Shown here: piece by piece, positions 30,101 to 36,463 of the stretch
How the letters are laid out: each line of letters begins with the position of its first letter
Numbering within the stretch: the stretch's first letter is position 1
Assembly (NCBI GenBank): GCA_021014325.1
Contig: CM037462.1
Span: 11,514,501-11,578,500 of the forward strand
Origin: Plazaster borealis
Taxonomy: Eukaryota; Echinodermata; Asteroidea; Forcipulatida; Labidiasteridae
Reading direction: 5' to 3'
DNA: 64,000 nt
Translations under genes and position numbers: made by a program
Notes under the pieces: model-generated
Database searches by the model: none
Told to the model about the DNA's origin: nothing
What the model saw: the letters and a program-made list of their open reading frames with translations, nothing else

Positions 30101-33100
30101 TTTTTTTTTAAATCGACCTACCGACCCTACATTTTGAGGACCCTCTATGGACAAACAAACAATTATTATTTTTTGGCCTAATGGTCAATAACTCGGACTC
30201 AGATTCCACCACTTGGACTCGGACATGATGTTTGTGACTCTGGACTCTACAGAAAAATGTTAATTATTTCAACATGTTAATTTCTGGCAAAATTTGTAGT
30301 GAATAATAAAATGTCCCTTTTGATTGGCTACACTACTGCTCAGAGAGTTGTGAGCCTCGAGAGTTTTATCAACATTTCAACCAGCCTGCTGCTACTCTGC
30401 TAGTCTTCATTAGGGGACCGTGGTCAAGTGGTTAGACTGCAGGACTTGCAATCACTAGGTTGTGGGTTCCAATCCAGCCAAGCTAACCGCTGATTTCACA
30501 ATAACTATCTATAAGCATTGTCATCTAGTTACTGAATCACAATTTATGTGCAGTTCATAATCAGAGATGTTAAACCAATGTTTGTATGAGAGAAATTGGG
30601 TGTTGCCAGCTTGGCATTTCTAACCCCATGCGGGAGCTTTGCCGAGTTCCCTTGTTGGGAAGATCATCTAAACAAACAAACAAACAACTTAATAAAAAAT
30701 AACTTTTAAAAAGCAAAAAAATTGTTGATTGTTGTTTAAATTTGGGGGGTTTTGAAAAAGGTTTTTAATTTAGTGACAATTGATGAAAAGTAAAAGCCCA
30801 CATTTGTTTCTCCATTTGCCTTGGTGTGTATCCGTCAGATTTTGACGGGTACCAACCACATATCTGGCCCCAGCATTCATAAACGGCACCTCTAAGGTAT
30901 TTTTTGGAGATGCAAATTTGTCGACATACTTTTATTGATTTCTAATCAACGAGGGCACTTCAGACAAAATATTTTTCGCAGGATGTTTACTACACGTACC
31001 ATGACCATCATTTTGATTAGTTTTTGTCAAAATGTTTTTATACTTAAGTGAATCGTGACTCGGACTCAGCCAAATGACTCGTGACTTGGACTCAGACTTA
31101 ACAACTGATGGCTTGCGGATTAAGGACTTAAAAACAGTATTTTAGTGTCAATACCAATGCCCACTTAGAGATCCAAGTCCCAATAGCTACAAGTAAATGC
31201 CTTTTTTAACTGATATTTATGTTGTCTTCTTCTGTTTTTGTTTTCTTTTCTTTTTCTCAGAACGTAATGTAACCAGCAGGGTTTGCTCTCAACTTGTTCA
31301 GTGACTAGCCAACAGGACCAGTTAGCATGTCCTTTCGCTGGTCTGCCAGCTTTTTCACTGGTCCATATTTTGGGGTTTCCTTTAAACAATTAGCAGGGGA
31401 CTATGAAATTTGAAACAATATGAAGAATCAGTGTTTTACATGTCGCTGCGGGAGGCAATAAACTAGCCAGCCGGACAAGTTGAACAGAATTCTGACTGGT
31501 CCTCGGGTGTTTTAACTGGCATTTGGCCAGTGGACCACTGTTAAGGGAGAACGCTGACCAGTCTCCATCTTTCAAATTGATGTTTTGAATTTTCTTACTT
31601 TCTGCATTTTAACTTCATTTACTTAAATTCATTTGTTTTGTTGGGGATGGGAAGTAGAAGAACAGTCTTTTCAAATGACATCCCCCCCCACTTTGAAAGA
31701 TGCTAGGTCCAATTTTACCAAAACATTTAGATTTAAATTACATGTACATGTAATTGAAATTTGCAAAAATAGTCAACACTTCTTTAACCCTAACCATGCT
31801 AAATGCTAAATGTCCAACCCCCCCCCCAAAAAAAATACATTAACAAAATAAAATAATAATAAATAAAAACAAACATTTTCTTTCTTCGACTCCACAATTA
31901 TTTTACAGACATTGAGACCAATTATTTCGGCTGCCTTTCTTAAGGCTGGGTTTCTGAAGTCACCCAAGCATCATGGTGTCTTTTTATTTGCCTAAGTCTC
32001 TAGTCAAATTTGCTAAACAAGCAGTGCATTGTAGTTGTGGTTTCTCCCTCAATGACTGTGTTAAGCTGAATTTATCAGCTCCACTAAAGCCTAGCAAACA
32101 TTCTCAACTGAAAAAACCCAAAATCTTTTTTGAAACTCTTCTATCTTTTAGCAATTTATAAAGGAGTTGTTGCTTTCAAATTACAGCCTTTTCTTCTATT
32201 TAAGAATTTTCTTTATGAATCAACTGAGTACCTGTCCTTTCACCGTTTAAATATTTTAATAAAATACTGCCTGACGCACGCCGTCTCTCTACCCCTCGTT
32301 TTTTCTGTTCAAGGTTTGAAGTATTCATGCAGAGCATTGGCAGCCCAACTTGGCTACCGTGGTCAGACTGCAGGACTTGCAATCACAAGGTTGTGGGTTC
32401 GAATCCTACCAAGCTAACCGCTGATTTCACAATGGACTAGAATAAGTATTGTCAATGTCATCTAGTTATACTGAATCACAATTTCTTGATTTTTGTGCAA
32501 GTCATAATCATAGACGGTAAACCAATGTTTGTATGAGAGAGATTGGCTGTTGCCAGCTTGGCGTTTATATCCCCTTGTGGGAGTTTGCCGAGTTCCCTTG
32601 ACAGGAAGATCATCTAAACAAACAAACAAACAAACACGCCCACCTGCATGAACGCCAATAAGGAAACCAAGTGCACTGTGAGCCACCATGGTCTAAATGA
32701 GTACACAGTTATGAAATGTAAATGTACATGAACAACACTGTGTTGCTGTGTGGTCATGGTGGTGTTTGTATGCTTCACACGCACAGCTTCATATGTGAAG
32801 ACAAGTGGTTTTGTGACTGGCGGGGCGGGGTGGGTGGGTCGGGTGAACTCTGGTCGAAGAAGTTCCTTTCAAGTATGCAGTATGTAGAGATGGAACACCC
32901 ATTTATAGGCAGTATAAATGGAGCAAACAATTGTTGTTTGAGTATTACTTCTCAGGAATCTACATAATGTACAGATACCCTAGTTATCCTAGACACTTCT
33001 AAATTCGACCTGTTTTTCATTCAGTTTGACTGAGGGCTGTTGGGCAAGAAAAACTGATAATTCTTGTACATGGGATCAGGCATGATCCCCATAATCAAAG

Positions 33101-34818
33101 TCCAACAGTTTAAATGTTGAGTTATCATGTCATAGTGGATTTATTTGTGAAGAGTAAGACAGGATCCTCGCAAATCAATGAACGGAGATGGGTTAAGAAA
33201 ATACAATTTAGGTTACAAAAAAAAGGGTTCAATTAATTTTGCCCGATTTTGATCCATTGAAGCAGTACCAAATCAAGTTTTTTTTTAATGAGCTGACCTC
33301 CACAGGGTCATGTGTCAAGTAACCATTATGTTGTGGAATTTTGGCGGTTACGTACAGTGTAGGTAGAAATGCATCTTGACAAATTTGAATTTTCATTATA
33401 CTTAAATATATGATTGAGAATGTGGCGTGTCGTGGCCGAGCGGTCAAGCGCACTGGACTCAAGCTCTGGTGTATCTCTGATCAGCAGAGTGTGGGTTCGA
33501 GTTCCGGTCTTGACACTTGTGTCCTAAAGCAAGACACTTAACCATAATATTGCTTCATCCTTCGGATGGGACATAAACAGTTGGTCCCGACTTTTGTGTA
33601 ATGCATGTAAAACAACCCAGTTCACTTATTGTTAAGAGAAGGGGTTGCCCCAATGTTTCTGGCATGGGAGGCTGCAGATTGTGCCGTAACACCTTGTACC
33701 CTTACAAGGCACTACATAAATGGGTCTCATAATTTAAAAAACGTAGCATATCTGTTATGAAAAGCACAACAAGTGCTTTGAGACGCCCGGTAGATAATGC
33801 AAAGATGTAAAAACTGATTATTATTACCTTTGTCCCAGTAGATTTTTCTTCAAACTAGTCTTTCCCGCTCCAGCCTGCCCGATGATCATCAACCGGGTGC
33901 GGTGAACCGCCTTAGTTCCCGAGTTAGCAGCGACTTGAAATGCCGCAGTTGATTCTGGACCTCGGGAGATCACCTCTGACGGAACGTCATCTTGAACTAC
34001 GAAAAAAAGGGGCAATTACTTTTAAGATCTCAAGATTTTTTAACAGAAATGTTTTGGATCTGGGAAATTCTTCAAACGAGTTTATCAAAACAGTGCTTCA
34101 TAAATGATGGTTCTAAATGATGGTTCACAAAACATGCTTTTTGTTAGATTGCATTGGATTGGGTTTTCAGCCCCTACCTGAATTTATGTGCTTTCCCTAG
34201 TTGGTGGTTTTCCTCCCACATCTAAAACTAAAACTTTCTTATCATCTTCTCTTCACAGGTTTCTACTTTGGTTTCATTACCCAAAACGAAAGATACAATA
34301 ATACTAAAAACAACAATAAGATTGAGTAAGTTGTACTTACTTGGTTGAACACATCTTATAGACACAGTCCATCCGTAGAGGTCCAGCACAACCCAAACTG
34401 GTTTACTAATGTCAACCGAATTGTCCGGTAGTTCATATTGTTGCAGATGTTCATTGTTTATAAAGAACTGCACCACTCTCTCCTCCGTGTAGAAAAAAGA
34501 GAAAAGGTTTTCAGTCTTAGCCTTGTCTTCCGGGAGTGGCTTGGCCCACGTTCCTGGTAGCTCCGTGAGGTTTGGCAGCAGATACTGGGGTAAGGCACCT
34601 GGGTCAATGCTATCCGGATTCCGATTGGTCAAACCCGCTCGTAGCGCTCCATTCCAGCACGTCTCGTACGTGCAGAATTCAAAGGAAATCTTCTGCCCCA
34701 CGGACAGGGGCCGGTTGCTGTAAACAATCGCGTGGCTGAAACTGTTGATGCGAGTGGCCCTCGTGTCCTCCTCGGTGAGTTCAATATTGCTTCCATGGCA
34801 ACGAGGATGAAATCGCAT
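1..34818 (-). CDS. NHR-Roc-COR (Roco-family) protein gene, 12 exons, 3' end outside window
   Basis: This is the gene-level entry. Exons on the minus strand are 34818-34341, 33996-33828, 22941-22811, 18790-18483, 9990-9742, 8624-8526, 7259-7074, 5607-5494, 4613-4470, 2023-1791, 1212-1032 and 110-1 (open). Every junction has GT-AG borders and the phases agree throughout, giving about 800 residues. Domain order is: Neuralized homology repeat (residues ~1-150), Roc GTPase with P-loop GQAGAGKTS, G3 WDFTGQ and G4 THKN, then COR. Roc-COR proteins are GTP-driven dimeric switches (LRRK2 and MFHAS1 relatives), and NHR domains bind proteins or lipids. A fused NHR-Roc-COR architecture with no leucine-rich repeats upstream is seen directly here; its cellular function is not known to me. 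Introns are long (up to 10.9 kb) and full of transposons. Any kinase or other C-terminal domain would lie beyond position 1. Confidence 0.88.
155..325 (-). mobile_element. tRNA-derived SINE (family C)
   Basis: On the minus strand it has an A-box-like TAGCTCAGTTGGTAGAGCG and a B-box-like GTTAATTCAAATCCC, followed by a GAACAAAGAC tail. It recurs at 55,632-55,802 and 55,428-55,578. The acceptor stem does not pair, so it is not a functional tRNA. It lies in the last visible Roco intron (111-1031). Confidence 0.7.
592..765. mobile_element. MITE family B (GGGCCCAATTTCATA...), degenerate copy
   Basis: This is a near-palindromic repeat with ends related to GCCCAATTTCATAAAGC and ATGAAATTTGGCCC. The interior contains TTACCAGCCAAAATACCAT and GACTGGTA. 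The same family appears at 6,178, 15,999, 21,108, 24,243, 28,477, 28,873 and 54,254. It is intronic. Confidence 0.7.
1032..1212 (-). CDS. Roco gene exon 11: COR continuation
   Basis: Sixty codons encode FAASWKRLQEQGILEDKLV and then LLGLMEKFDLLC, characteristic COR helices. The acceptor is CTGAG, entered in phase 2, and the exon leaves in phase 0 at GTG|GTAAGG. Confidence 0.88.
1274..1581. mobile_element. Foldback-type element, Roco intron 10
   Basis: Inverted ends AAACATGTTTAGCGT (left) and ACGCTAAACATGTTT (right) enclose CT/GA-rich DNA with CCGCCCGCTTCCTTTTT motifs similar to the foldback at 35,682. No coding capacity. It fills most of the intron between exons 10 and 11. Confidence 0.6.
1791..2023 (-). 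CDS. Roco gene exon 10: COR winged-helix region
   Basis: The exon encodes VKQLADEVGISSDQGVATML, then FYHDLGVIIYNPEP and NMIILRPQWLVDVFKKIM, the standard COR motif (LHxxGxIxxF...ILxPxWLxDxx). It runs from phase 0 to phase 2. The end at 1791 uses an AT|GTACGG donor, chosen because the next exon must be entered in phase 2. The stronger-looking GAG|GTGAGG upstream would break the frame. Confidence 0.85.
2465..3255 (+). mobile_element. Decayed CR1/L2-like LINE 3' fragment
   Basis: Conceptual translation with stops gives HWLPLSYRIVFKILVMVYKS, then TYGDRAFSIYTPRLWSSL, the C-terminus of a CR1/Jockey-clade reverse transcriptase ORF. A GCGCTATAGAAATAAATTTATTTATTT tail closes it near 3,255. Parts of the tail are duplicated (FKTGS-DPP-like segment at ~2,750 and ~2,940). 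Pseudogenic. Confidence 0.7.
3540..3960 (+). repeat. TTTGTTTGTTCCTTTG-type low-complexity tract
   Basis: About 420 bases of T-rich quasi-repeat (TTYGTTYGTTCCTTTG variants) in Roco intron 9. Open frames here are low-complexity artefacts. I see nothing else in 3,960-4,440. Confidence 0.8.
4470..4613 (-). CDS. Roco gene exon 9: start of COR
   Basis: The exon encodes 48 residues including LRECIELVARKES and HIPLKWLRFQHSTVELIKKG. The IP-x-x-W signature marks the N-terminal part of the COR domain. Phase is 0/0. The acceptor is ACAG and the donor is AAAG|GTTGGT, a weaker but usable site. Confidence 0.87.
5494..5607 (-). CDS. Roco gene exon 8: end of Roc
   Basis: The exon encodes IADKFRAIRTCIQGKPYQSH through FAIENCSDEADEE, matching the helix and last strand that close a Roc domain. 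To keep the frame the acceptor must be CTAAG at 5608-5610 rather than the nearby TTGCAG, because the latter shifts the frame. The donor is GAG|GTACGC. Confidence 0.82.
6178..6362. mobile_element. MITE family B
   Basis: Ends CCCAATTTCATAGAGCT and AGCTCTATGAAATTGGCCC form an inverted pair, with the internal TGCTTAAG/CTTAAGCA palindrome. It lies in Roco intron 7. Confidence 0.8.
6369..6499. mobile_element. MITE family E (GATTTCACAAAG...)
   Basis: GATTTCACAAAGCACTAAG at the left pairs with AAGATCAATCTTAGCTCTT at the right, around ATCACCATAGTGATTTGTA. Relatives are at 51,912-52,062 and 63,198-63,325. Confidence 0.65.
6500..6842 (+). mobile_element. CR1/L2-like LINE 3' tail
   Basis: The frame encodes FELFKSRLKTHLFKQYF, a hallmark of the CR1/L2 ORF2 C-terminus. 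It is followed by a 3' UTR with CAGCGCCTTTAGGCGCTG and GCGCTTTACA and ends in (TTA)n. Confidence 0.75.
7074..7259 (-). CDS. Roco gene exon 7: Roc G4 motif
   Basis: This exon encodes YLDFWLRSIHAHTAKN, then SPPIFIVGTHKNSLG. The THKN tetrapeptide occupies the nucleotide-base-recognition G4 position (THxD/NKxD in relatives). It is phase 0 on both sides. The ACAG acceptor adjoins GTGGAATGG and the donor is CTG|GTAAAT. Confidence 0.93.
7573..7617. repeat. Perfect-arm hairpin
   Basis: GACCCTAGCAGAGTC and its complement GACTCTGCTAGGGTC flank a loop rich in CTTTCGCGAAAG. Half of it recurs at 20,708. It sits between two repeats of unknown origin in Roco intron 6. Confidence 0.75.
7676..7830 (+). repeat. 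Tandem duplication, ~80-bp unit x2
   Basis: Two copies of a unit containing TTTAAACGTCACCATTTGT, GATGG and GAGAAACTGAGAATG. Intron 6; no coding capacity. Confidence 0.75.
8526..8624 (-). CDS. Roco gene exon 6: Roc core strand
   Basis: The exon encodes VYLSSRAIYLLTFDLSKDLE and a short acidic tail, matching the Roc beta-strand that follows Switch II. It is 99 bases long and in phase 0 at both ends, with a CAG acceptor and a CAG|GTAGGT donor. Confidence 0.9.
8758..9090 (+). repeat. Tandem duplication, ~160-bp unit x2
   Basis: Two units share GGTGTGGCCATCTTGATTTT, ATAGTCTGGTTCCTTTC and ACTGGGAACAAGACCAAG. They lie in Roco intron 5, about 130 bases from exon 6. Confidence 0.8.
9378..9572 (+). 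repeat. Dispersed repeat F
   Basis: GAGCTGCCAACATTTGCATC with repeated AATCAGGGAGA motifs. A second copy lies at 27,561-27,765. Unclassified; no target duplication recognised. Confidence 0.7.
9742..9990 (-). CDS. Roco gene exon 5: Roc G3 motif
   Basis: The exon starts IDSSDMSDNKE and carries a long predicted helix (LEEFTASLDKAVAERVASLV). It ends in CIDLSIWDFTGQSMYYTLHQ, the classic Roc G3/Switch II segment (DxxGQ followed by YY..HQ). It has a TAG acceptor and a CAG|GTGAGA donor, phase 0 on both sides. Confidence 0.93.
10660..11180 (+). repeat. Degenerate tandem repeat with (GT)n segments
   Basis: Units contain GTGTGAGCGTGTCTAYCCATT, GAAACCGAGGAC, GGGTGTTTGACAGAGCGA and GGGGACGTC. They repeat at about 10,680, 10,870 and 10,990. 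Intron 4. Confidence 0.75.
11655..12065. mobile_element. Two tRNA-derived SINEs (family A) head to head
   Basis: A plus-strand head (GTGGCCGAGCGG A box, GGTTCGAATCCC B box) at 11,659-11,800 meets a minus-strand copy tail at 11,785-12,065. Their shared AAGTGTCTTGCTCAAGGACAC segments form a palindrome at the junction. Confidence 0.75.
12690..12960 (+). mobile_element. CR1/L2-like LINE fragment, frameshifted
   Basis: Frames across this stretch read LPKYIPVCPLRSAGQ, RAFNLIAPSLWNDLPVHIRQ and MIFKGLLKTKLY, which match the reverse-transcriptase C-terminal consensus but need a frame change. Confidence 0.65.
14158..14514 (-). mobile_element. MITE family A (TTAAAGGCACTG...)
   Basis: Starts CTTAAAGGCACTGTACACG and ends TTCAGTGCCTTAAAA, with a central hairpin ACTTCAGGCCTGAAG. 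The right arm has lost about 20 bases of the CAATTACCAAACGTG segment. Other copies are at 18,818, 21,870, 29,024, 43,668 and 61,252. Confidence 0.85.
14896..14945 (+). repeat. (AAAT)n/(AAAG)n microsatellite
   Basis: About eleven AAAT-type units followed by AAAG units. Confidence 0.9.
15425..15610 (+). repeat. Dispersed repeat G
   Basis: CCTTCAAAAGTTTCCCATTA, TAGACTTTAAGATTTTCC and CTCAAAGATGAAATTTCAG. Related copies lie at 23,425-23,520, 53,030-53,120 and 54,785-54,930. Unclassified. Confidence 0.7.
15999..16195. mobile_element. MITE family B between 65-bp direct repeats
   Basis: The MITE lies between two copies (15,908-15,972 and 16,195-16,259) of a segment containing TTTCCTATGGGCTTCTGG and GTGAAGTGGGCGTGGCTT. 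The repeats are too long to be a target duplication. Confidence 0.7.
16270..16640 (+). mobile_element. tRNA-derived SINE (family A), degenerate head
   Basis: Contains CACTGGACTCAAGCTCTGG, GTGTGGGTTCGAATGC, GACACTTGTGTC, CTTCGGATGAGACGTAAA and a GCGCTATATAAGAAC...TATTATTA tail, all family hallmarks. Confidence 0.75.
17540..18100. repeat. Dispersed repeat H
   Basis: Shares AGTGAATGCATC and CAGTTGAAT...TTGGTCAA segments with 40,080-40,560 and 61,960-62,270. Unclassified. It adjoins the TIR element at 18,105. Confidence 0.5.
18105..18418. mobile_element. TIR element family D (AGGGTTCTC...GAGAACCCT)
   Basis: Terminal AGGGTTCTCCCCATGCACAA and TTGGGAGAACCCT are inverted ends. The interior includes CGATACGC repeats and CATCAAGAGAAAACCATAT. 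Relatives are at 23,769, 54,495, 62,347 and 63,549 (partial). It lies just downstream of Roco exon 4. Confidence 0.75.
18483..18790 (-). CDS. Roco gene exon 4: charged linker inside Roc domain
   Basis: The exon encodes 103 residues, strongly acidic and lysine-rich. It begins with an amphipathic EEYAKTIALNIAHEFLRRQK helix-like stretch and continues into Glu/Asp/Lys-rich low complexity. The acceptor follows a short T-tract and the donor is GAG|GTAGGA; it runs from phase 1 to phase 0. It sits between the P-loop exon and the G3 exon and so forms a large insertion in the GTPase domain. Only 27 bases separate the exon's 5' edge (18790) from a MITE starting at 18818. Confidence 0.8.
18818..19192 (+). 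mobile_element. MITE family A abutting Roco exon 4 acceptor
   Basis: Ends TTTAAAGGCACTGAACACG and GTGTACGATACCTTTAA with a central ACTTCTTGCAAGAAGT hairpin. Only 27 bases, mostly a T-tract on the minus strand, lie between it and exon 4. Confidence 0.88.
20100..20700 (+). repeat. Tandem repeat, ~180-bp unit, >3 copies
   Basis: The unit begins ATCAATTATAGGGTTGTGCA and contains GGAGACTTGTGACTTC and GAATCGGAACTA. Starts are near 20,105, 20,281, 20,465 and 20,640. Roco intron 3. Confidence 0.88.
20917..21080 (+). mobile_element. tRNA-derived SINE (family B) fragment
   Basis: B-box-like CGGTTCGAATCCC is followed by GATTGGGTTTTCAGTCCCTA and CCCACATCTAAAACT. The downstream half recurs at 34,135-34,260. 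Confidence 0.6.
21108..21392. mobile_element. MITE family B, long variant
   Basis: Ends GGGCCCAATTTCACAGAGC and AGCAGCTTTATGAAGTTGGGCCC-type, with a longer and divergent interior than other copies. Confidence 0.7.
21870..22227 (-). mobile_element. MITE family A
   Basis: CTTAAAGGTATCGTACATG at the left and GTGTTCAGTGCCTTTAA at the right, with a central ACTTCTTGCAAGAAGC hairpin. Roco intron 3. The nearby 22,230-22,640 is a diverged relative. Confidence 0.85.
22811..22941 (-). CDS. Roco gene exon 3: insert within Roc domain
   Basis: This exon encodes about 44 residues (RCETEETSTSGIDATHLC... to LEKAMLG). It has a TAG acceptor and a GTGAGT donor and runs from phase 2 to phase 1, fitting exons 2 and 4. 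The TSGID stretch lies where the Switch I/G2 region would fall in a Roc domain. Assignment rests on phase, orientation and splice sites rather than on strong motif similarity. Confidence 0.75.
23769..24035. mobile_element. TIR element family D, decayed
   Basis: Begins AGGGTTCTTCCAATGCACAA and ends CTTGGTGAGAATGCT; the right terminus has lost the final ACCCT. The interior CGATACGC and AAACATCAAGAGAAAACC match 18,105-18,418. Confidence 0.65.
24243..24407. mobile_element. MITE family B
   Basis: Interior ATTGGTATTTTAGCTGGTAA and TAAGCATAATTTTGTTG; the right end is AGCTCTAGGAAATTGGGCCC. Confidence 0.75.
24706..25112 (-). mobile_element. tRNA-derived SINE (family A), near full length
   Basis: On the minus strand it runs GGCGTGTCGTGGCCGAGCGG, GTGTGGGTTCGAATCCC, GACACTTGTGTCC, GGATGGGACGTTAAGCC and AGCGCTATATAAGAACTGCG, ending in (TTA)n. 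This is the full A-box/B-box head, body and tail. Confidence 0.88.
25525..25800 (+). mobile_element. tRNA-derived SINE (family A), 5'-truncated
   Basis: Starts at the B box (GGTTCGAGTCCCAGTC), then TTCGGATGGGACGTAAAGCC and AAAGCGCTATATAAATAC. Confidence 0.8.
27561..27765 (+). repeat. Dispersed repeat F, second copy
   Basis: GAGCTGCCAACATTTGCATC, then repeated ATCAGGGAGAT motifs; matches 9,378-9,572. Confidence 0.7.
28477..28673. mobile_element. MITE family B, well preserved
   Basis: TGGGCCCAACTTCATAGAGC and AGCTCTATGAAATTGGGCCC are near-perfect inverted ends. The interior carries GTTACCAGCTAAACTACCAT. Confidence 0.85.
28873..29023. mobile_element. MITE family B, truncated by MITE A
   Basis: The left end GGCCCAATGTCACAGAGC and interior are present. 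The right end is replaced at 29,024 by MITE family A, indicating a nested insertion. Confidence 0.7.
29024..29397 (-). mobile_element. MITE family A
   Basis: GTTAAAGGCATCATACACG to GTGTTCAGTGCCTTTAA with an ACTTCTTGCAAGAAGT central hairpin. Confidence 0.88.
30414..30690 (+). mobile_element. tRNA-derived SINE (family B')
   Basis: Head ACCGTGGTCAAGTGGTTAGA, B-box-like GTTGTGGGTTCCAATCC, then TGTTGCCAGCTTGGCATTTC and a (CAAA)n tail. The sister copy is at 32,350-32,636. Confidence 0.8.
32350..32636 (+). mobile_element. tRNA-derived SINE (family B')
   Basis: Same body as 30,414: TACCGTGGTCAGACTGCAGG, GTTGTGGGTTCGAATCC, TGTTGCCAGCTTGGCGTTT and (AAAC)n at the end. Confidence 0.8.
33422..33826 (+). 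mobile_element. tRNA-derived SINE (family A) ending at Roco exon 2 donor
   Basis: Full head (GGCGTGTCGTGGCCGAGCGG and GTGGGTTCGAGTTCC), body (CTTCGGATGGGACATAAA, TGCTTTGAGACGCCC) and TTATTATTA tail. The tail runs to within two bases of the minus-strand exon 2 boundary (33828). Confidence 0.85.
33828..33996 (-). CDS. Roco gene exon 2: Roc P-loop (G1)
   Basis: The exon encodes a ~30-residue linker and then RTRLMIIGQAGAGKTSLKKN, a Walker A/G1 motif (GxxGxGKT/S) typical of Roc GTPases. It runs from phase 1 to phase 2. Its donor is AAAG|GTAATAATA, and the TTATTATTA tail of a SINE on the opposite strand begins within the first intronic bases. Confidence 0.9.
34341..34818 (-). CDS. Roco gene exon 1: Neuralized homology repeat
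   Basis: This exon encodes nearly a complete NHR domain: FHPRCHGSNIELT, SFSHAIVYSNRPL, GALRAGLTN, LPNLTELPGTWAKPL and a C-terminal WVVLDLYGWTVSIRC block. The start at 34818 (MRFHPRCHGS) is preferred because the same frame has a TGA a short way upstream. The NHR would then begin at the very N-terminus. The exon ends in phase 1 before a GTAAGT donor. NHR domains occur in Neuralized ubiquitin ligases, but no RING coding sequence is visible here. Confidence 0.9.
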
Positions 34819-35164
34819 CTTCGCTGGTACTGTGACTGGATGCCCTCCTTGGCATCAAAGTTACACTTGAGAGCCGCATAAAACAATGACGATTTCCACT
34901 GTCTCAAATCACATTTTGTCCAATGATTCAGTCAGTTTTGTTGATCCCTTTTTCACCATTGTTAAGTGCCTTGATGTTTTCCAATTTGATTTTGAGCCTC
35001 ATTTTCTTTAAATAACTTTTGCCTGCAAAAGAGAAAACAAATTCGTTAAAATCTTGTTGGTTTTAATAAAACCATTTCAAACAGCTGATAACATCAACTA
35101 CATTGTGTATGGCTAGACAATTTCTCTACCAGCCAATTTTACTGTGGGAACAGTCACTAACAAT

Positions 35165-35342
35165 AGACTGTGCAAGTCTCGCGCATTTTCAAACTTCCGG
35201 GACCATTGTGGCCCCATGGAGTTTTACGTGGGCGAGATTTTGTTTTGTCAATTATTTTAGTTTAAAACGTAGTTGATGACCATGAACAGTTGTTGGGAGT
35301 GTATACGGCCCTATACGCTAGTTTGTGCATGGGGAGAACACT
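35165..35342. mobile_element. Fragments of TIR element families I and D
   Basis: ATAGACTGTGCAAGTCTCGC is the terminus of the element at 38,832; CTAGTTTGTGCATGGGGAGAA is the terminus of family D. Both are partial, upstream of Roco exon 1. Confidence 0.6.
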
Positions 35343-35681
35343 GAGCTGTGCTATTCAAAACTTATTGAACATGTTGAAAACAAAGGAGGAATGGCCTTGA
35401 TCTTACAAGAACAAATCAGGCTTGCTATAAAAAGTGTAAGAAAAACTCAATATTACATTTATAGCATTGCATCAAATTTGACACATCGCTATGGGTGGTG
35501 TTATGAATGAGCTAATTGTAGCATATTTTTCAAAGTTGACAGTATTTGATAAATCCTGAACAACACCTAAAGCTACTGTTCATGTGAGAATTATTGCTTT
35601 TTTGTCATCTGTCCACCTGCTAGCTGCAATAACAACAGTTACATGTAACTTGAACTACAGTTTGTGTTAGGTATTTGCATT

Positions 35682-36463
35682 AGGCCAAGTAACAAAAGTA
35701 ACAAGTTTCTCGTCACCGCCCGCCTCCTTTTTGGCCGCCGCCTCCTTTTTTTTTACTATTTACTATTCAGAAAAAGAAGAAGTAAAATTCGAAGAAAAAA
35801 ATCCCACGAAGTTCCTTGGTTTATTTTTGCCTAAGAATTTGTCTAGACTCTTGTTTCACCTTTGCAATACAACAGCCATTTCTGAATTTTGAAACTTGCT
35901 TAGCAAGTGGACAATTTTGCAGTAAATTGGCATGAAAAAACTAGCTCTAAGCTCTGGCCAACCTCACTCACACTTTCTTTCTGGCAATATAATGCCAAGT
36001 AACAAAAGTAACGAGTTTCTCGTCCGGACTTTAAAAAAAGAAAAGGAGGCAGGGCTTTACTATTTACTATTTTTCATTTTTTTTGCTATTTTTTTCCAAG
36101 ATGGCTGCCATGCTAAATATGGCTGGCCAAGGTATATTTATTCACAGATATTATGCTATTTGAGTATACTGATGCAATGTACATGTATGACAAAACAAAT
36201 GATTTGTTTCATTTTAGTCCACTTGCTAAGCAAGTTTCAAAATTCAGAAATGGCTTTTGTATTACAAAGGTGAAAAAGAGTCTAGACAAATTCTTAGGCA
36301 AAAATAAACCAAGTAACTTTGGGGGTTTTTTCAAATTAAACCCTTTTTTTCTTTTTTTCTTTTCTGAATAGTAAATTATAAAAATAGTTTTAAAAAGGAG
36401 GCGGCTGCCAAAAAGGAGGCAGGTGGGGACGAGAAACTCGTTACTTTCGTTACCTGGCCTAAA
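35682..36463. mobile_element. Foldback DNA element with ~230-bp inverted arms
   Basis: The left arm begins AGGCCAAGTAACAAAAGTAA and contains GCCTAAGAATTTGTCTAGAC and ACTTGCTTAGCAAGTGGA. The right arm (from ~36,220) reads the complement, ending TTACTTTCGTTACCTGGCCT. No transposase frame. A third arm-like piece at 35,997 suggests an internal rearrangement. Confidence 0.8.

Larger units (their letters stand above)
22942..33827. other. Roco intron 2 (10.9 kb), repeat-filled
   Basis: The intron holds a repeat G fragment (23,425-23,520), TIR element D (23,769-24,035), MITE B copies (24,243; 28,477; 28,873), MITE A (29,024-29,397), SINEs (24,706; 25,525; 30,414; 32,350; 33,422) and repeat F (27,561). 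I see no recognisable gene in 25,800-27,500 or 29,400-30,400. Confidence 0.7.

Noticed and set aside
34629..34907. Alternative frame overlapping the NHR exon
   Set aside because: It is a shadow of the NHR frame, which has clear domain motifs.
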